From contig NZ_RKLN01000002.1 of assembly GCF_004011835.1 (NCBI RefSeq), forward strand, positions 601,469-665,468: DNA of 64,000 nucleotides, in the 5' to 3' direction. Position numbers and translations under genes: made by a program. The notes beneath the pieces were generated by a model. It ran no database searches. It saw only the letters and a list, made by a program, of their open reading frames with translations, and had not been told where the DNA came from. Positions within the stretch are counted from its first letter, which is position 1. Each line of letters begins with the position of its first letter. The DNA comes from Rhodococcus spongiicola (GTDB lineage Bacteria > Actinomycetota > Actinomycetes > Mycobacteriales > Mycobacteriaceae). Below, one piece after another: positions 56,224-63,802 of this stretch.

Positions 56224-58146
56224 GTGGCGGGCCGAATTCCTGACAGAGACATCGCGGCCGTTCGCGAGCGCACGCGGATCGAGGACATCGTCGGCGAGTA
56301 CGTCTCGCTCAAGCGCGCAGGCGGCGATTCCATGAAGGGGCTCTGTCCCTTCCACGACGAGAAGTCGCCATCGTTCCACGTCCGCCCCAACCACGGTCAC
56401 TTCCACTGCTTCGGGTGTGGCGAGGGCGGCGACGTCTACTCGTTCCTGCAGAAGATCGAGCACGTCAGCTTCGTCGAGGCGGTCGAACAACTCGCCGACC
56501 GCATCGGGTACCAGATTTCCTATGAGGGTGGTGGCACGTCGGTCCAGCGTGACCGGGGTACCCGCGCGCGTCTGATTGCCGCCAACGCCGCCGCGCAGGA
56601 GTTCTACGCAGCGCGGCTGGGGCAGCCCGACGCCCAGGCCGCGCGGGACTACCTGACCGAGCGGAACTTCGACTCAGCCGCCGCCGCCCAGTTCGGCTGC
56701 GGCTACGCCCCAGACGGGTGGGACACCCTTACCAAGCACCTGATGGGGAAGGGATTCGAGGCGAAGGAACTGGAGGCCGCCGGACTGTCCAAGGAGGGAC
56801 GTCGCGGACCGATCGACCGGTTCCGACGGCGGCTGTTGTGGCCGATCCGCAACCTTGCAGGCGACGTCATCGGCTTCGGTGCCCGAAAGCTGTTCGACGA
56901 CGACACCATGCCCGGTAAGTACGTCAACACGCCCGAGACGATCCTCTACAAGAAGTCGCAGGTGCTGTTCGGGCTGGATCTGGCCAAGCGGGAGATCGCC
57001 AAGGGGCACCAGGCGGTCGTCGTCGAGGGATACACCGACGTGATGGCGATGCACCTCGCTGGCGTGAAGACGGCGGTCGCGTCGTGCGGCACCGCGTTCG
57101 GTGACGAGCATCTTGCGATGCTGCGCCGACTCCTCATGGACGACAGCTACTTCCGTGGTGAGGTGATCTACACGTTCGACGGCGACGCCGCGGGGCAGGC
57201 GGCGGCAATGAAGGCCTTCGAGGGTGACCAGAAGATGGCCGGACAGACGTTCGTCGCAATCGCTCCCGACGGAATGGACCCGTGCGAACTGCGGCAGGAA
57301 TCCGGCGATGTCGCCGTGCGTGACCTCGTCGCGCGCCGCACCCCGATGTTCGAGTTCGTCGTCAAATCACTTCTCGCCGAACATGATCTGGATACCGCGG
57401 AAGGGCGGGTCGAAGCCCTGCGGCGCACCGTCCCGGTGGTGGCGCGGATCAAGGAGCCGACGCTGCGCGACGGGTACGCCGTGCAGTTGTCCGGCTGGGT
57501 AGGGTGGGACGACATCCCGGCAGTCCGGCGCCGCGTGCGCGACGAGGCACGCAAGATCACGCGCGGAGGGGGTGGGACCGGAAAGCGCCGTCCGGCCGCT
57601 GCGTCTCAGGCCGACGTCGGTTCGCCGACCCCGGGTCTGTCGCGGCCGCGGCCGAACGATCCGGCATTGTGGCCGCAGCGGGACGCACTCAAGGCCGCAC
57701 TGCAATACCCGGCGATCGCGGGCACGGTCTTCGACTCACTGCCACGTGAGTCGTTCACGCACCCGGCGTACGCCGCCGTGCGTGAAGCGGTCGCCGCAGC
57801 GGGTGGCACATCCGCCGGCCTTGGTGGCGGCGAGTGGGTCGACGCAGTCGGGCGCAACGCCGGCGATCTCGTTGTTCAGTCCATCGTCATGGAACTCGCA
57901 GTCGAGCCGCTGCCGGCCGACGACGACACCGCCCCCCGGTACATCCGGGGCGTGCTCGCGCGACTGCAGGAGGCATGGGTCGGTGAACAGGTGGCCGAAC
58001 TCAAGTCCAGGCTGCAGCGGGTTTCGCCGACCACCGACTCCGACGAGTTCCATTCCCTGCTGGGCGATCTCGTCGCGCTCGAGCAATACCGCCGTAGCCT
58101 GCTCGATCAGGCGATCGGCGACACCAGCGGTGAAGGGATCGCCTGA
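56224..58146 (+). CDS. dnaG: DNA primase
   Basis: 640 residues. N-terminal CHC2 zinc site (CPFHDEKSPSFHV, then CFGCGEGGD), RNA polymerase domain with TOPRIM (VVVEGYTDVMAMHLAGV, and the acidic TFDGDAAGQAA), and a C-terminal helicase-interaction domain after a Pro/Arg-rich linker (about 440-480). It makes RNA primers at the replication fork. GTG start at 56224, right at GRIPDRDIAAVRERTRIEDIV. Confidence 0.96.
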   Translation: MAGRIPDRDIAAVRERTRIEDIVGEYVSLKRAGGDSMKGLCPFHDEKSPSFHVRPNHGHFHCFGCGEGGDVYSFLQKIEHVSFVEAVEQLADRIGYQISYEGGGTSVQRDRGTRARLIAANAAAQEFYAARLGQPDAQAARDYLTERNFDSAAAAQFGCGYAPDGWDTLTKHLMGKGFEAKELEAAGLSKEGRRGPIDRFRRRLLWPIRNLAGDVIGFGARKLFDDDTMPGKYVNTPETILYKKSQVLFGLDLAKREIAKGHQAVVVEGYTDVMAMHLAGVKTAVASCGTAFGDEHLAMLRRLLMDDSYFRGEVIYTFDGDAAGQAAAMKAFEGDQKMAGQTFVAIAPDGMDPCELRQESGDVAVRDLVARRTPMFEFVVKSLLAEHDLDTAEGRVEALRRTVPVVARIKEPTLRDGYAVQLSGWVGWDDIPAVRRRVRDEARKITRGGGGTGKRRPAAASQADVGSPTPGLSRPRPNDPALWPQRDALKAALQYPAIAGTVFDSLPRESFTHPAYAAVREAVAAAGGTSAGLGGGEWVDAVGRNAGDLVVQSIVMELAVEPLPADDDTAPRYIRGVLARLQEAWVGEQVAELKSRLQRVSPTTDSDEFHSLLGDLVALEQYRRSLLDQAIGDTSGEGIA

Positions 58147-58162
58147 CCGGCCGCCTCTCGCG

Positions 58163-58411
58163 TCAGTTCCGCCGTAATCGGTCGTGGGGGACCAGGACGG
58201 TGGTCGTTTCGTCGATCGGCTTCATCGGCTCGAGTCGTGGCTGCGTGTTGAGCGAGTCCGACAGCTTCTGCCGGCCTACTTCGACCACCTTCTTGGTGGC
58301 CGGACTGGTCGCCACCGCCTTGGCCGCCTTGCTGATCTGTTCGTACCGGGCCCGCCCGGCTCGGGTGCCGAGGACGTAGCCCGCCGCAACACCAACCAAC
58401 AACTGCAACAT
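58163..58411 (-). CDS. small YtxH-like protein
   Basis: 82 residues. A short hydrophobic N-terminal helix (MLQLLVGVAAGYVLGTRAGR) followed by an amphipathic Lys/Ala/Glu-rich helix, as in YtxH/gas-vesicle-like small envelope proteins. A similar gene follows dnaG in other actinobacteria. Convergent with dnaG. The 130 bp before tRNA-Asn contain only its promoter. Function unknown. Confidence 0.7.
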   Translation of the reverse strand: MLQLLVGVAAGYVLGTRAGRARYEQISKAAKAVATSPATKKVVEVGRQKLSDSLNTQPRLEPMKPIDETTTVLVPHDRLRRN

Positions 58412-58543
58412 TCCGGATTCCTCCCGTTGAAGTGCCTGCCTACATCCTGCCCGATCGGCCTCTGGTCAGGCGATTTGGTGCATGGGTGGGGGTATGGGCT
58501 ACAGTTTTCCAGGCGCCGCCGAGAGGCGGTGCACGCAGGACAA

Positions 58544-58616
58544 TCCCCTGTAGCTCAATTGGCAGAGCATTCGACTGTTAATCGAACGGTTGCTGGTTCG
58601 AGTCCAGCCGGGGGAG
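58544..58616 (+). tRNA. tRNA-Asn (GTT)
   Basis: 73-nucleotide cloverleaf: acceptor TCCCCTG pairing with CGGGGGA, D-arm TAGCTCAATTGGCAGAGCA, anticodon loop CTGTTAA with anticodon GTT, T-arm GCTGGTTCGAGTCCAGC, discriminator G. CCA is not encoded. Followed by a strong terminator. tRNA-Asn next to dnaG is also the mycobacterial arrangement (from memory). Confidence 0.97.
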
Positions 58617-58622
58617 CTCTCA

Positions 58623-58662
58623 GGGAAGGCCCCCACCCGACTGGGTGGGGGCCTTCCCTTTT
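58623..58662 (+). terminator. terminator after tRNA-Asn
   Basis: GGGAAGGCCCCCACCC and GGGTGGGGGCCTTCCC form a perfect 16-bp stem with a GACT loop, followed by TTTT. Confidence 0.93.
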
Positions 58663-58760
58663 CCACATCTTCCCCTTCCCCCTATTCACTCCTTGTCCAC
58701 TGCCACCTCGGTCGTGGCACGTGGCCCGTTGGCGTGGATCGGGCGTGCCGCTTCCTCGGG

Positions 58761-59474
58761 TCAGGCCACGGTTCGGATCGGCCATCGGCCGTCGACGTCC
58801 GACGCGTCCCTGCCCTCGCGTTGCAGATACTCGACGCGGTCGAGCTGGCGCTTGGCATGCCAATTCGCCTGACTGGTCATCATGTCCTCGAGGTCGGCGA
58901 GGTGTGGAAAGCGCTGCGGGAGTAGACGAGCGAGTTCGGCCGCGGCGAGAGCGTCAGCCTCGGCTTGGTGGGCGAAACCGAGATTGATCCCATAGTGTTC
59001 GCACAGCGCGCCGAGCGTGCGTTTGCCGCGGCGGTCCCGGTCGACCTCGCGATCTATCACGTACGGATCCAGCACGAGCCCGTAGCCATCCAATGGGGGC
59101 AGGCCGAGGCGACGGCCCTCGGCATCCATCACGGTGAGATCGTAGGCCGCGTTGAACGCGACGACGGCATACCCAGCGGCCCACGCGTCAGTGAGTGCTT
59201 CGCGGATCTCGAGATATCCCGAGGCATAGTCCTGGCCGTGGTGGCGCACGTAGGAGGTGGAGATGCCATGTATGGCGACTGCGTCCGCAGGTATCTCGAT
59301 CCCCGGGTCGACGATCCAGTTTCGCGCCCGCGGCGGGGCCCCGTCGGCCGGGACGCCGTAGAGGACGACGCAGGCGGTAACGATTCGGGCCGAGAGCGGG
59401 TCTCGGCCAGTAGTTTCCAGATCGAACGCACAGATCGGTCGAGTGGTCCAGTCGCTCCTGGTCGAGTTGCTCAT
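58761..59474 (-). CDS. DEDDh 3'-5' exonuclease (DnaQ-like)
   Basis: 237 residues. Exo I FDLETTG (Asp18, Glu20), exo II FNAAYDLTV, exo III HQAEADALA (His and Asp), so all DEDDh metal and general-base residues are present. Likely a DNA polymerase III epsilon-like proofreading or repair exonuclease rather than the core epsilon. ATG 59474 follows GGAGG at a good distance; upstream in-frame codons are not conserved. Lies between two tRNA genes. Confidence 0.9.
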   Translation of the reverse strand: MSNSTRSDWTTRPICAFDLETTGRDPLSARIVTACVVLYGVPADGAPPRARNWIVDPGIEIPADAVAIHGISTSYVRHHGQDYASGYLEIREALTDAWAAGYAVVAFNAAYDLTVMDAEGRRLGLPPLDGYGLVLDPYVIDREVDRDRRGKRTLGALCEHYGINLGFAHQAEADALAAAELARLLPQRFPHLADLEDMMTSQANWHAKRQLDRVEYLQREGRDASDVDGRWPIRTVA

Positions 59475-59644
59475 TGGCGGTCCTCCGAATATCGCTGGAG
59501 CCTGCTGCTCGCACGTGTTGCCGCTGAGTCTGCGCGCAGGCACCGACAGTCCTTCGTCCGTGCGCGACACTCGCCACCCCGCGGGCGGAGTCTGACGCGT
59601 GCAGGCGGTAACATTTGGCTGTCGACGAGACGTCGTCGCGAGTC

Positions 59645-59718
59645 GGGGCGGTAGCTCAGTCGGTTAGAGCCGTGGACTCATAATCCATTGGTCGCGGGTT
59701 CGAGCCCCGCCCGCCCCA
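59645..59718 (+). tRNA. tRNA with CAT anticodon (Met elongator or Ile2)
   Basis: 74-nucleotide cloverleaf: acceptor GGGGCGG/CCGCCCC, anticodon loop CTCATAA, T-arm GCGGGTTCGAGCCCCGC, discriminator A, no CCA encoded. Initiator features (unpaired first base pair, three GC pairs in the anticodon stem) are absent, so it is elongator Met or Ile2 with lysidine at C34; sequence alone does not separate these safely. The adjacent integrase fragment indicates use as a phage attachment site. Confidence 0.93.
59690..59718. other. probable prophage attachment site (attL) in tRNA 3' end
   Basis: The 3' half of the CAT tRNA, with the remnant integrase gene 84 bp away and reading toward it, is the usual arrangement for tyrosine-integrase phages that regenerate the tRNA. 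The repeat of this segment expected at the other end (attR) is not in the window, so the exact core is inferred. Confidence 0.5.
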
Positions 59719-59801
59719 CTGCGGTTGATGCAGTTGGGGCATGCTTTCCGGATACAGAAGGGCGGGCCCCACGTTGTTTCTGCCCACATCTTGCCCACAG
59801 A

Positions 59802-60275
59802 TCAAGTGGCGGTGCGGCGAGTAGCGAGGTCGACGACCTCGCCTTGATCTCGGAACGGGTCGATCCGGGCCGCCACCTCGTTGAGATCGTCGTCGAATAG
59901 GTGCCTGTAGTGGTCGAGCGTCATCGTGGCGGTCGCGTGGCCGAGCATCCTCTGCACGGCCTTCACGTTCGCGCCGCGACTGATCGCGATCGAGGCAGCG
60001 GTGTGCCGTAGATCGTGCGGGGTGAAGTTCACCGACGGGATCGGAGTCTTTCCCTCCTCTTCCTCGACGGGCGGGAACAGCTTCAGCACGGCCGGGTCGA
60101 ACCAGTCGCGGCGCGCATTCTTGTTTCGCATCACACCACCACCGCGGGCAGGGAACAGAAGATCCTCCGGTCGCAGACCCTTGGTGAGCTCGTCGATCTC
60201 GTCAACCAGGAATGGCGGAACGGCGAGTGACCGCGCCTCATGTGTCTTGGGGGTACCCCATGTGAGCATCTGAGT
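59802..60275 (-). pseudogene. truncated tyrosine recombinase (phage integrase)
   Basis: Only the C-terminal catalytic half is present, about 155 residues from WGTPKTHEARSLAV to the stop. It keeps the beta-hairpin Lys, the HDLRH box (His, Arg), LGHATATM and the nucleophile Tyr in LDHYRHLF. The arm- and core-binding domains and the first catalytic Arg are missing. Upstream of about 60275 the sequence becomes unrelated (hairpin, then a plus-strand beta-propeller fragment), so the gene has been cut by a rearrangement and should not be active. Confidence 0.85.
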
Positions 60276-60299
60276 GTTGGGTCCCTCCGCCGACGGCAG

Positions 60300-60331
60300 C
60301 GCCCCCACCATCACGGAAGATGGTGGGGGCG
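60300..60331. terminator. GC-rich hairpin at the integrase break point
   Basis: CGCCCCCACCATC and GATGGTGGGGGCG form a perfect 13-bp stem with a six-base loop, then GGGGGC repeats. It resembles a terminator without a T-run. Its arms resemble those of the hairpin at 60935-60969. Confidence 0.6.
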
Positions 60332-60356
60332 GGGGCGGGGGCGCTTTCGGCGTGCC

Positions 60357-60920
60357 AGCGTTTACGACCCCGAAGACCCCAACGAACCCCAAGACCCAAG
60401 CGATCCCAAGTGCCCGGTCGAGGGTGTCACGCCGATCGCGATCACCGACACCGTGACCAATAAAGTCACGGCCACGATCCCGGTGGGCCGGGAGACATTT
60501 ATGATGGCGATCACGCCCGACGGAACCCATGCCTACGTCACCATGCCCGACGACCGACGGGTGTCGGTGATCGCAATCGACCAGGCACCGACACTGATCG
60601 ACACACCACCGGCTGGTATCGAGGGCCAGTTCTACTACCACGAGCTCACGATCACCGGCGAGCCGAGGCCCACCATTGAGGTCACCGCCGGCGCCCTGCC
60701 CGATGGGCTAGTTCTCACGGCCGACGGCTTCCTTACCGGCGTCCCCAACACCGCCGGACGGTTCGAGTTCACCATCACCGCCAGCAACGGCATCGGTGAC
60801 GACGCCACCCTGCCCGTCGTCCTCGAGATCACCGACACATCGTCAACCGGATCTTTGGGGTCGCTCGGATCCTTGGGGTCGACCGAGTTCGCTGGGTCGC
60901 TTGGCTCCTCGGGATCGTAG
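60357..60920 (+). pseudogene. fragment of a YVTN beta-propeller / Ig-like domain surface protein
   Basis: The coding frame from about 60357 starts with low-complexity Asp/Pro repeats (YDPEDPNEPQDPSDPK). One YVTN-type propeller blade follows (VTNKVTATIPVG, AITPDGTHAYVT), then a putative Ig-like (He_PIG) domain with ALPDGLVLTADGFLTGVPNTAG, and it ends in GSLGSLGSLGS repeats. No promoter, signal peptide or credible start is present, and codons upstream are the antisense of the integrase, so it is a captured internal or C-terminal fragment. Its two low-complexity ends are inverted copies of each other. Confidence 0.65.
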
Positions 60921-60934
60921 ATCCTGAGACGATG

Positions 60935-60969
60935 AACGCGCCCTCGCCTCAACTTGAGGTGGGGGCGTT
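60935..60969. terminator. hairpin downstream of the beta-propeller fragment
   Basis: AACGCGCCCTCGCCTCAA and TTGAGGTGGGGGCGTT pair with small mismatches, followed by GTCTTTGTG. It could end transcription from both directions. Confidence 0.65.
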
Positions 60970-60983
60970 GTCTTTGTGTCGCT

Positions 60984-61259
60984 CTACCTTCGCCGCCAGC
61001 GCTCCCCGAAGTCGAGCGGCCCAGTGTGTGGCGGCCGGAACGCGATCACCCCGCAGGTGCGGCATTCGTAGGTGCGGTGTCCGCCGTAGTCGGTGCATCC
61101 GCAGGCCATCCATCCGACGATGACGCGACCCGGTCCGAGCTGGTGGCCGGCCGGGCAGGTCTTGGGTGCGCGTTCACACCTCGGCACCCACCCACATTCG
61201 CACACACGTTCGAGTGTGGTGTTATGGTTGCGTCGAGGCCTGAGGGAAGCGGGCCCCAC
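60984..61259 (-). CDS. small cysteine-rich (zinc-ribbon-like) phage protein
   Basis: Up to 91 residues. Cys pairs VCECGWVPRC, KTCPAGHQ, ACGCTDYGG and YECRTCG suggest two zinc ribbons. Start uncertain: the full reading begins at 61259, but a GTG at 61205 right before CECGW, after AT-rich sequence, would give 73 residues. Stop at 60984. Small zinc-ribbon proteins are common in actinophages; no function can be named. Confidence 0.5.
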   Translation of the reverse strand: MGPASLRPRRNHNTTLERVCECGWVPRCERAPKTCPAGHQLGPGRVIVGWMACGCTDYGGHRTYECRTCGVIAFRPPHTGPLDFGERWRRR

Positions 61260-61300
61260 GATTCGCCCCGCCGTGTTGCCTGCGGCGCGGCGTCTTCATG
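61245..61300. repeat. first copy of a direct repeat flanking the 61380-61838 gene
   Basis: GGAAGCGGGCC, then CGATTCGCCCCGCCGTGTTGCC and a GGCG-rich arm, is repeated at 61887-61940 as GGAAGCGGGCC, CGATCGCCCCGCCGTATTACC and TACGGCGGGGCG. In this copy the hairpin is weaker (10 bp, one mismatch). The two copies lie about 640 bp apart. Confidence 0.7.
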
Positions 61301-61379
61301 CGTGGGGTCTCGCCAACACAGAACCGGCCGCGTGGTTTGATACCGGCATGAAGGGGAGACTCGCGATAGGGGCTGGAAC

Positions 61380-61838
61380 GTGACTGAGCAGCCCGGAAAA
61401 GGCGAAGAGACCGACGGTGGCCTGCCAACCATCCGCCAAGACGGGATCGTCGCGTACCTCAAGTCCTGGAAGGTCCCGCTGCTCGGACTACTGGCTTTCG
61501 GTGGGGTTGTGGCCGCGATCATTGGGGTCACGTCGTACTGGACCAGCGGCTCGGAGGAGCGAGATGCGATTTCGCACTGCGAATCAGCAGTGAAGAACAG
61601 GCTCAGGTCACCATCGACGGCAGTCTTCCCGGACACCTCTGCACATGAGGGTGGCGAGTACGTCTACAACGACATCCCCGCTCGCTACCGAGAGATGGAG
61701 AACGTGACGACCTGGGTTGTCACAGGTCCCGTGGATGCACAGAACGGGTTCGGAGCCACCATCAGGAACAAGTTCAACTGCCGCGCAATCTTCTCGGACG
61801 GCATGTTCGCCGGAACTGAGATCGGCTACATCGAGTAG
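61380..61838 (+). CDS. membrane-anchored small phage protein
   Basis: 152 residues: a polar N-terminus, one transmembrane helix (about 33-52), then an extracytoplasmic domain with CESAVKNRLRSPSTAVFPD, a block found in many prophage and plasmid-borne lipoprotein-like or membrane proteins of actinobacteria, and a second Cys in NKFNCRAIFSDG. The two Cys may form a disulfide. GTG start at 61380 just after a GGGGCTGGAAC stretch. It is flanked by copies of the same hairpin repeat, so it may be a self-contained cargo (moron-type) gene. Function unknown. Confidence 0.65.
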   Translation: MTEQPGKGEETDGGLPTIRQDGIVAYLKSWKVPLLGLLAFGGVVAAIIGVTSYWTSGSEERDAISHCESAVKNRLRSPSTAVFPDTSAHEGGEYVYNDIPARYREMENVTTWVVTGPVDAQNGFGATIRNKFNCRAIFSDGMFAGTEIGYIE

Positions 61839-61886
61839 CCCACACTTCGTCCGTCGGCCAAGCGCGCACCGCGCGTCATAGCCGCT

Positions 61887-61940
61887 GGAAGCGGGCCATG
61901 CGATCGCCCCGCCGTATTACCTCTACGGCGGGGCGTCGTC
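61887..61940. repeat. second copy of the direct repeat flanking the 61380-61838 gene
   Basis: See 61245-61300. This copy holds the stronger hairpin and overlaps the 3' end of a small minus-strand gene. Confidence 0.7.
61905..61935. terminator. bidirectional hairpin
   Basis: CGCCCCGCCGTA and TACGGCGGGGCG form a perfect 12-bp stem with a seven-base loop, after the plus-strand gene ending at 61838 and at the stop of the minus-strand gene at 61923. Confidence 0.78.
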
Positions 61941-62054
61941 GTAGTAGCGGTGCATCGCCAACTCCCAGCGCACAAGGTCGATCGCCTCGCGTAGCTGCGG
62001 GTCGTCGGGGTCGAAGCCTTCGTCGCGGATCGCTGCGGCTTCGATCGGGTCCAT
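61923..62054 (-). CDS. very small acidic phage protein
   Basis: 43 residues, MDPIEAAAIRDEGFDPD then DPQLREAIDLVRWELA and MHRYYDDAPP. Acidic, helical, no Cys. ATG at 62054 lacks a good ribosome site; a TTG about 39 bases upstream is an alternative. It continues the minus-strand series of small genes 55 bp after the one above. Size makes this tentative. Confidence 0.45.
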   Translation of the reverse strand: MDPIEAAAIRDEGFDPDDPQLREAIDLVRWELAMHRYYDDAPP

Positions 62055-62109
62055 GTGGGTTGGACGCGCTGGCTGAGCGATTCGTTCCAACGTCGCACCC
62101 AGGGCGACG

Positions 62110-62484
62110 TTACGTGCCCGGCTGGGGTCCGAACTCGCGCAGCACGTCGACGGAGGCGAGCACCCGCACCCTCTTCTGGCGGTGCACGGTCATGTTCGTC
62201 TCCTCGATCCGGGTCTCGACCTCCCGGAGAGAGAATCCGTAGATCCGCCCGACGGCAGGCACGGTTACCCACTCGACCTCTGCCAGCACCGGGTCTTCGC
62301 GGCCCCAATTGCCGCGCCCGGGGCGGGCCGCCATCCAGGCGTCGATAGTCTCAGGCAGCCAGCCGCGCCGGTCGCCGATCATGGCATCCGGCGGGGGCAG
62401 GTGGTAGCTCTCCTTCAGCGAGTCCCGGTGGACCCCGGCCCGCTCGGCGACCTCGGTGCGGGACAGATAGACGGTTGTACTCAT
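62110..62484 (-). CDS. helix-turn-helix (excisionase/AlpA-like) DNA-binding protein
   Basis: 124 residues. The N-terminal part (about 5-55) reads YLSRTEVAERAGVHRDSLKESYHLPPPDAMIGDRRGWLPETIDAW, a MerR/excisionase-type winged helix in which the protein selects DNA and a Trp-Leu-Pro turn follows. A second, weaker helix-turn-helix (VPAVGRIYGFSLREVETRI) occupies about 72-92. ATG 62484 overlaps the XRE gene stop (ATGA). Could control integrase direction or early transcription. Confidence 0.72.
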   Translation of the reverse strand: MSTTVYLSRTEVAERAGVHRDSLKESYHLPPPDAMIGDRRGWLPETIDAWMAARPGRGNWGREDPVLAEVEWVTVPAVGRIYGFSLREVETRIEETNMTVHRQKRVRVLASVDVLREFGPQPGT

Positions 62485-62858
62485 TCCCTCATCTCCTCTC
62501 GTGCGACGGCGTCGTCTGGTACCTGGACGTCCAGGGCGACAAACCCGACCTGGCGGGCGGCGCGGGCGACGATGGCTCGCTCCCACTTGGTCGCGCGCTC
62601 GGGCATCGTGAGTTCGTTCATCCCGTCTTGCTCGGTGGCGGTGATAAGCCGTCGGACGGCGGCGTCGAACTCGTCGTGCAGCTCGTAGATGTTGTCCCAC
62701 AACGAGACCGGCACCGCGGCGGCACCGGTCTCCATCCGCTGATAGGAGTTGCGGCTCATGCCGATTTGCTCGGCCATCTCGCGCGTGGACAGCCCGAGGT
62801 AGTCCCGGGCCGCGCGCAGGCGCCCGGCCCGCCCCCACTCGTATGTCTTCTCGCTCAT
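62481..62858 (-). CDS. XRE-family helix-turn-helix regulator
   Basis: 125 residues. HTH from about 12 to 60: RLRAARDYLGLSTREMAEQIGMSRNSYQRMETG, a classic Cro/CI-type fold, then a helical C-terminal part ending DDAVAREEMRE. ATG 62858 has AAAGGA about ten bases upstream; 13 more residues are possible from 62897. Translation is coupled to the next HTH gene. Probable phage regulator. Confidence 0.75.
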   Translation of the reverse strand: MSEKTYEWGRAGRLRAARDYLGLSTREMAEQIGMSRNSYQRMETGAAAVPVSLWDNIYELHDEFDAAVRRLITATEQDGMNELTMPERATKWERAIVARAARQVGFVALDVQVPDDAVAREEMRE

Positions 62859-63311
62859 CAGGCTGATGTCCTTTCGATCACCTTCCCCGCGCACCACTCT
62901 TAGTGCCGACCCGTAGGTCTAGGCGGGGCTATCGGCAGCGTGCTCCAGCGTCCTGCCGACCCGCGTGGATGTCCCGTATTTCCCACGGTGTGTCCCCTAT
63001 AGCCCGCTCCCGCACAGGGGGGCTATTCGGTTTCAGTCTTACGCCCTCCGGGTGCAGCCCGCAGAGGTACCGTCCCATCCGCTTCGCCTCATTGGCCGAA
63101 TATGCCAGATCACGATGCCTCACAACACCATTGACTCGTCCCGTCCCGGAGTCGCGCCCCACTCCTGGCAACGCCGTACAACAAGACCCTTCGCCGCCAT
63201 CGCGGCGGGGCTGATGCTCACAGGAGCCCCAGCCGCGCACGTCGCCCGCCTAGCGTTCGCGGAGATGTGTTTTCGCCGTTCGGGGGAATATCGGCTGCAA
63301 AGCCCCGGGGA
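62859..63311. other. phage intergenic region
   Basis: About 450 bp between the XRE and HNH genes, with no strong gene. It has a lower-GC, mixed codon pattern, short inverted segments (for example TAGGTCTAGGCGGGGC near 62917) and a possible 49-codon minus-strand reading (listed separately). It would hold the promoter of the XRE operon. Confidence 0.4.
62929..63078 (-). CDS. possible small phage protein
   Basis: 49 residues from ATG 63078, MGRYLCGLHPEGVRLK and on to DIHAGRQDAGARCR. No ribosome site is evident and third positions are not GC-rich, so coding is doubtful. Listed because it fills part of an otherwise empty gap in the right orientation. Confidence 0.3.
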   Translation of the reverse strand: MGRYLCGLHPEGVRLKPNSPPVRERAIGDTPWEIRDIHAGRQDAGARCR

Positions 63312-63623
63312 CTACCGCCCCTCCGTGAAGGGGGTCTCCCCCCACCCTTGCCGCGCCTCACCATCGCCGTCCGCGCGGTATCCGGCGTCTGGGAGCCGGT
63401 CTCGGTTGCCGCGGCGCAGGTTGCACCGTAGGTGCGTCGCTTGCAGTGGCCCGGTGTTCGACCCTCCCTTGGAGACCGGGGTGACGTGGTCGGCGCTGGC
63501 GCTCATCGGGTCTGGGTAGGACAGGTCGGGGTCGATCCATTGACCGCATAGCGCGCACACGTCGGAGGTGCGCAGGATCCGGTCGCGGTTGCGGCGGTAG
63601 GTGCGGTGCCCGGTGAGGCTCAT
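63312..63623 (-). CDS. HNH endonuclease
   Basis: 103 residues. The beta-beta-alpha-metal fold is clear: CALCG (Cys23, Cys26), DHVTPVSKGGSN (Asp45-His46) and LRCN (Cys67), with a basic N-terminus RTYRRNRDRIL. Phage HNH proteins of this size assist terminase in DNA packaging or nick DNA. ATG 63623 overlaps the stop of the upstream small gene (ATGA). Confidence 0.85.
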   Translation of the reverse strand: MSLTGHRTYRRNRDRILRTSDVCALCGQWIDPDLSYPDPMSASADHVTPVSKGGSNTGPLQATHLRCNLRRGNRDRLPDAGYRADGDGEARQGWGETPFTEGR

Positions 63624-63802
63624 CGTTTCAGCCGTGCCCAACCGCGCGGCTTGGTCTCGCCGTCCGGTTGGTCGTCGGTGATGTGGAGGTGGATGTGGAT
63701 GCCGCCGCTCGACTGCTGACTAGGCGTCTGTGCGTCGATGCTGTCGGCGATACGGCGCAGAACTCCCGCGGTGATGGATGTGATTGCGTCGATCGGGTTC
63801 AC
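63620..63802 (-). CDS. small phage protein upstream of HNH
   Basis: 60 residues, VNPIDAITSITAGVLRRI then ADSIDAQTPSQQSS and a His-rich HIHLHIT strand, ending KPRGWARLKR. GTG 63802 has a strong GGAGG six bases before it, and its stop overlaps the HNH start, so it is well supported as a gene. No family recognised; the His cluster might bind metal. Confidence 0.62.
   Translation of the reverse strand: MNPIDAITSITAGVLRRIADSIDAQTPSQQSSGGIHIHLHITDDQPDGETKPRGWARLKR

Noticed and set aside
60240-60356. N-terminal part of the frame leading into the beta-propeller fragment
   Set aside because: These codons are the antisense of the integrase and a GC hairpin, so they are not a genuine protein start.
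62965-63519. Plus-strand open frame across the phage gap
   Set aside because: It runs antisense into the HNH gene, with Arg/Ser/Pro-rich composition and no motif.
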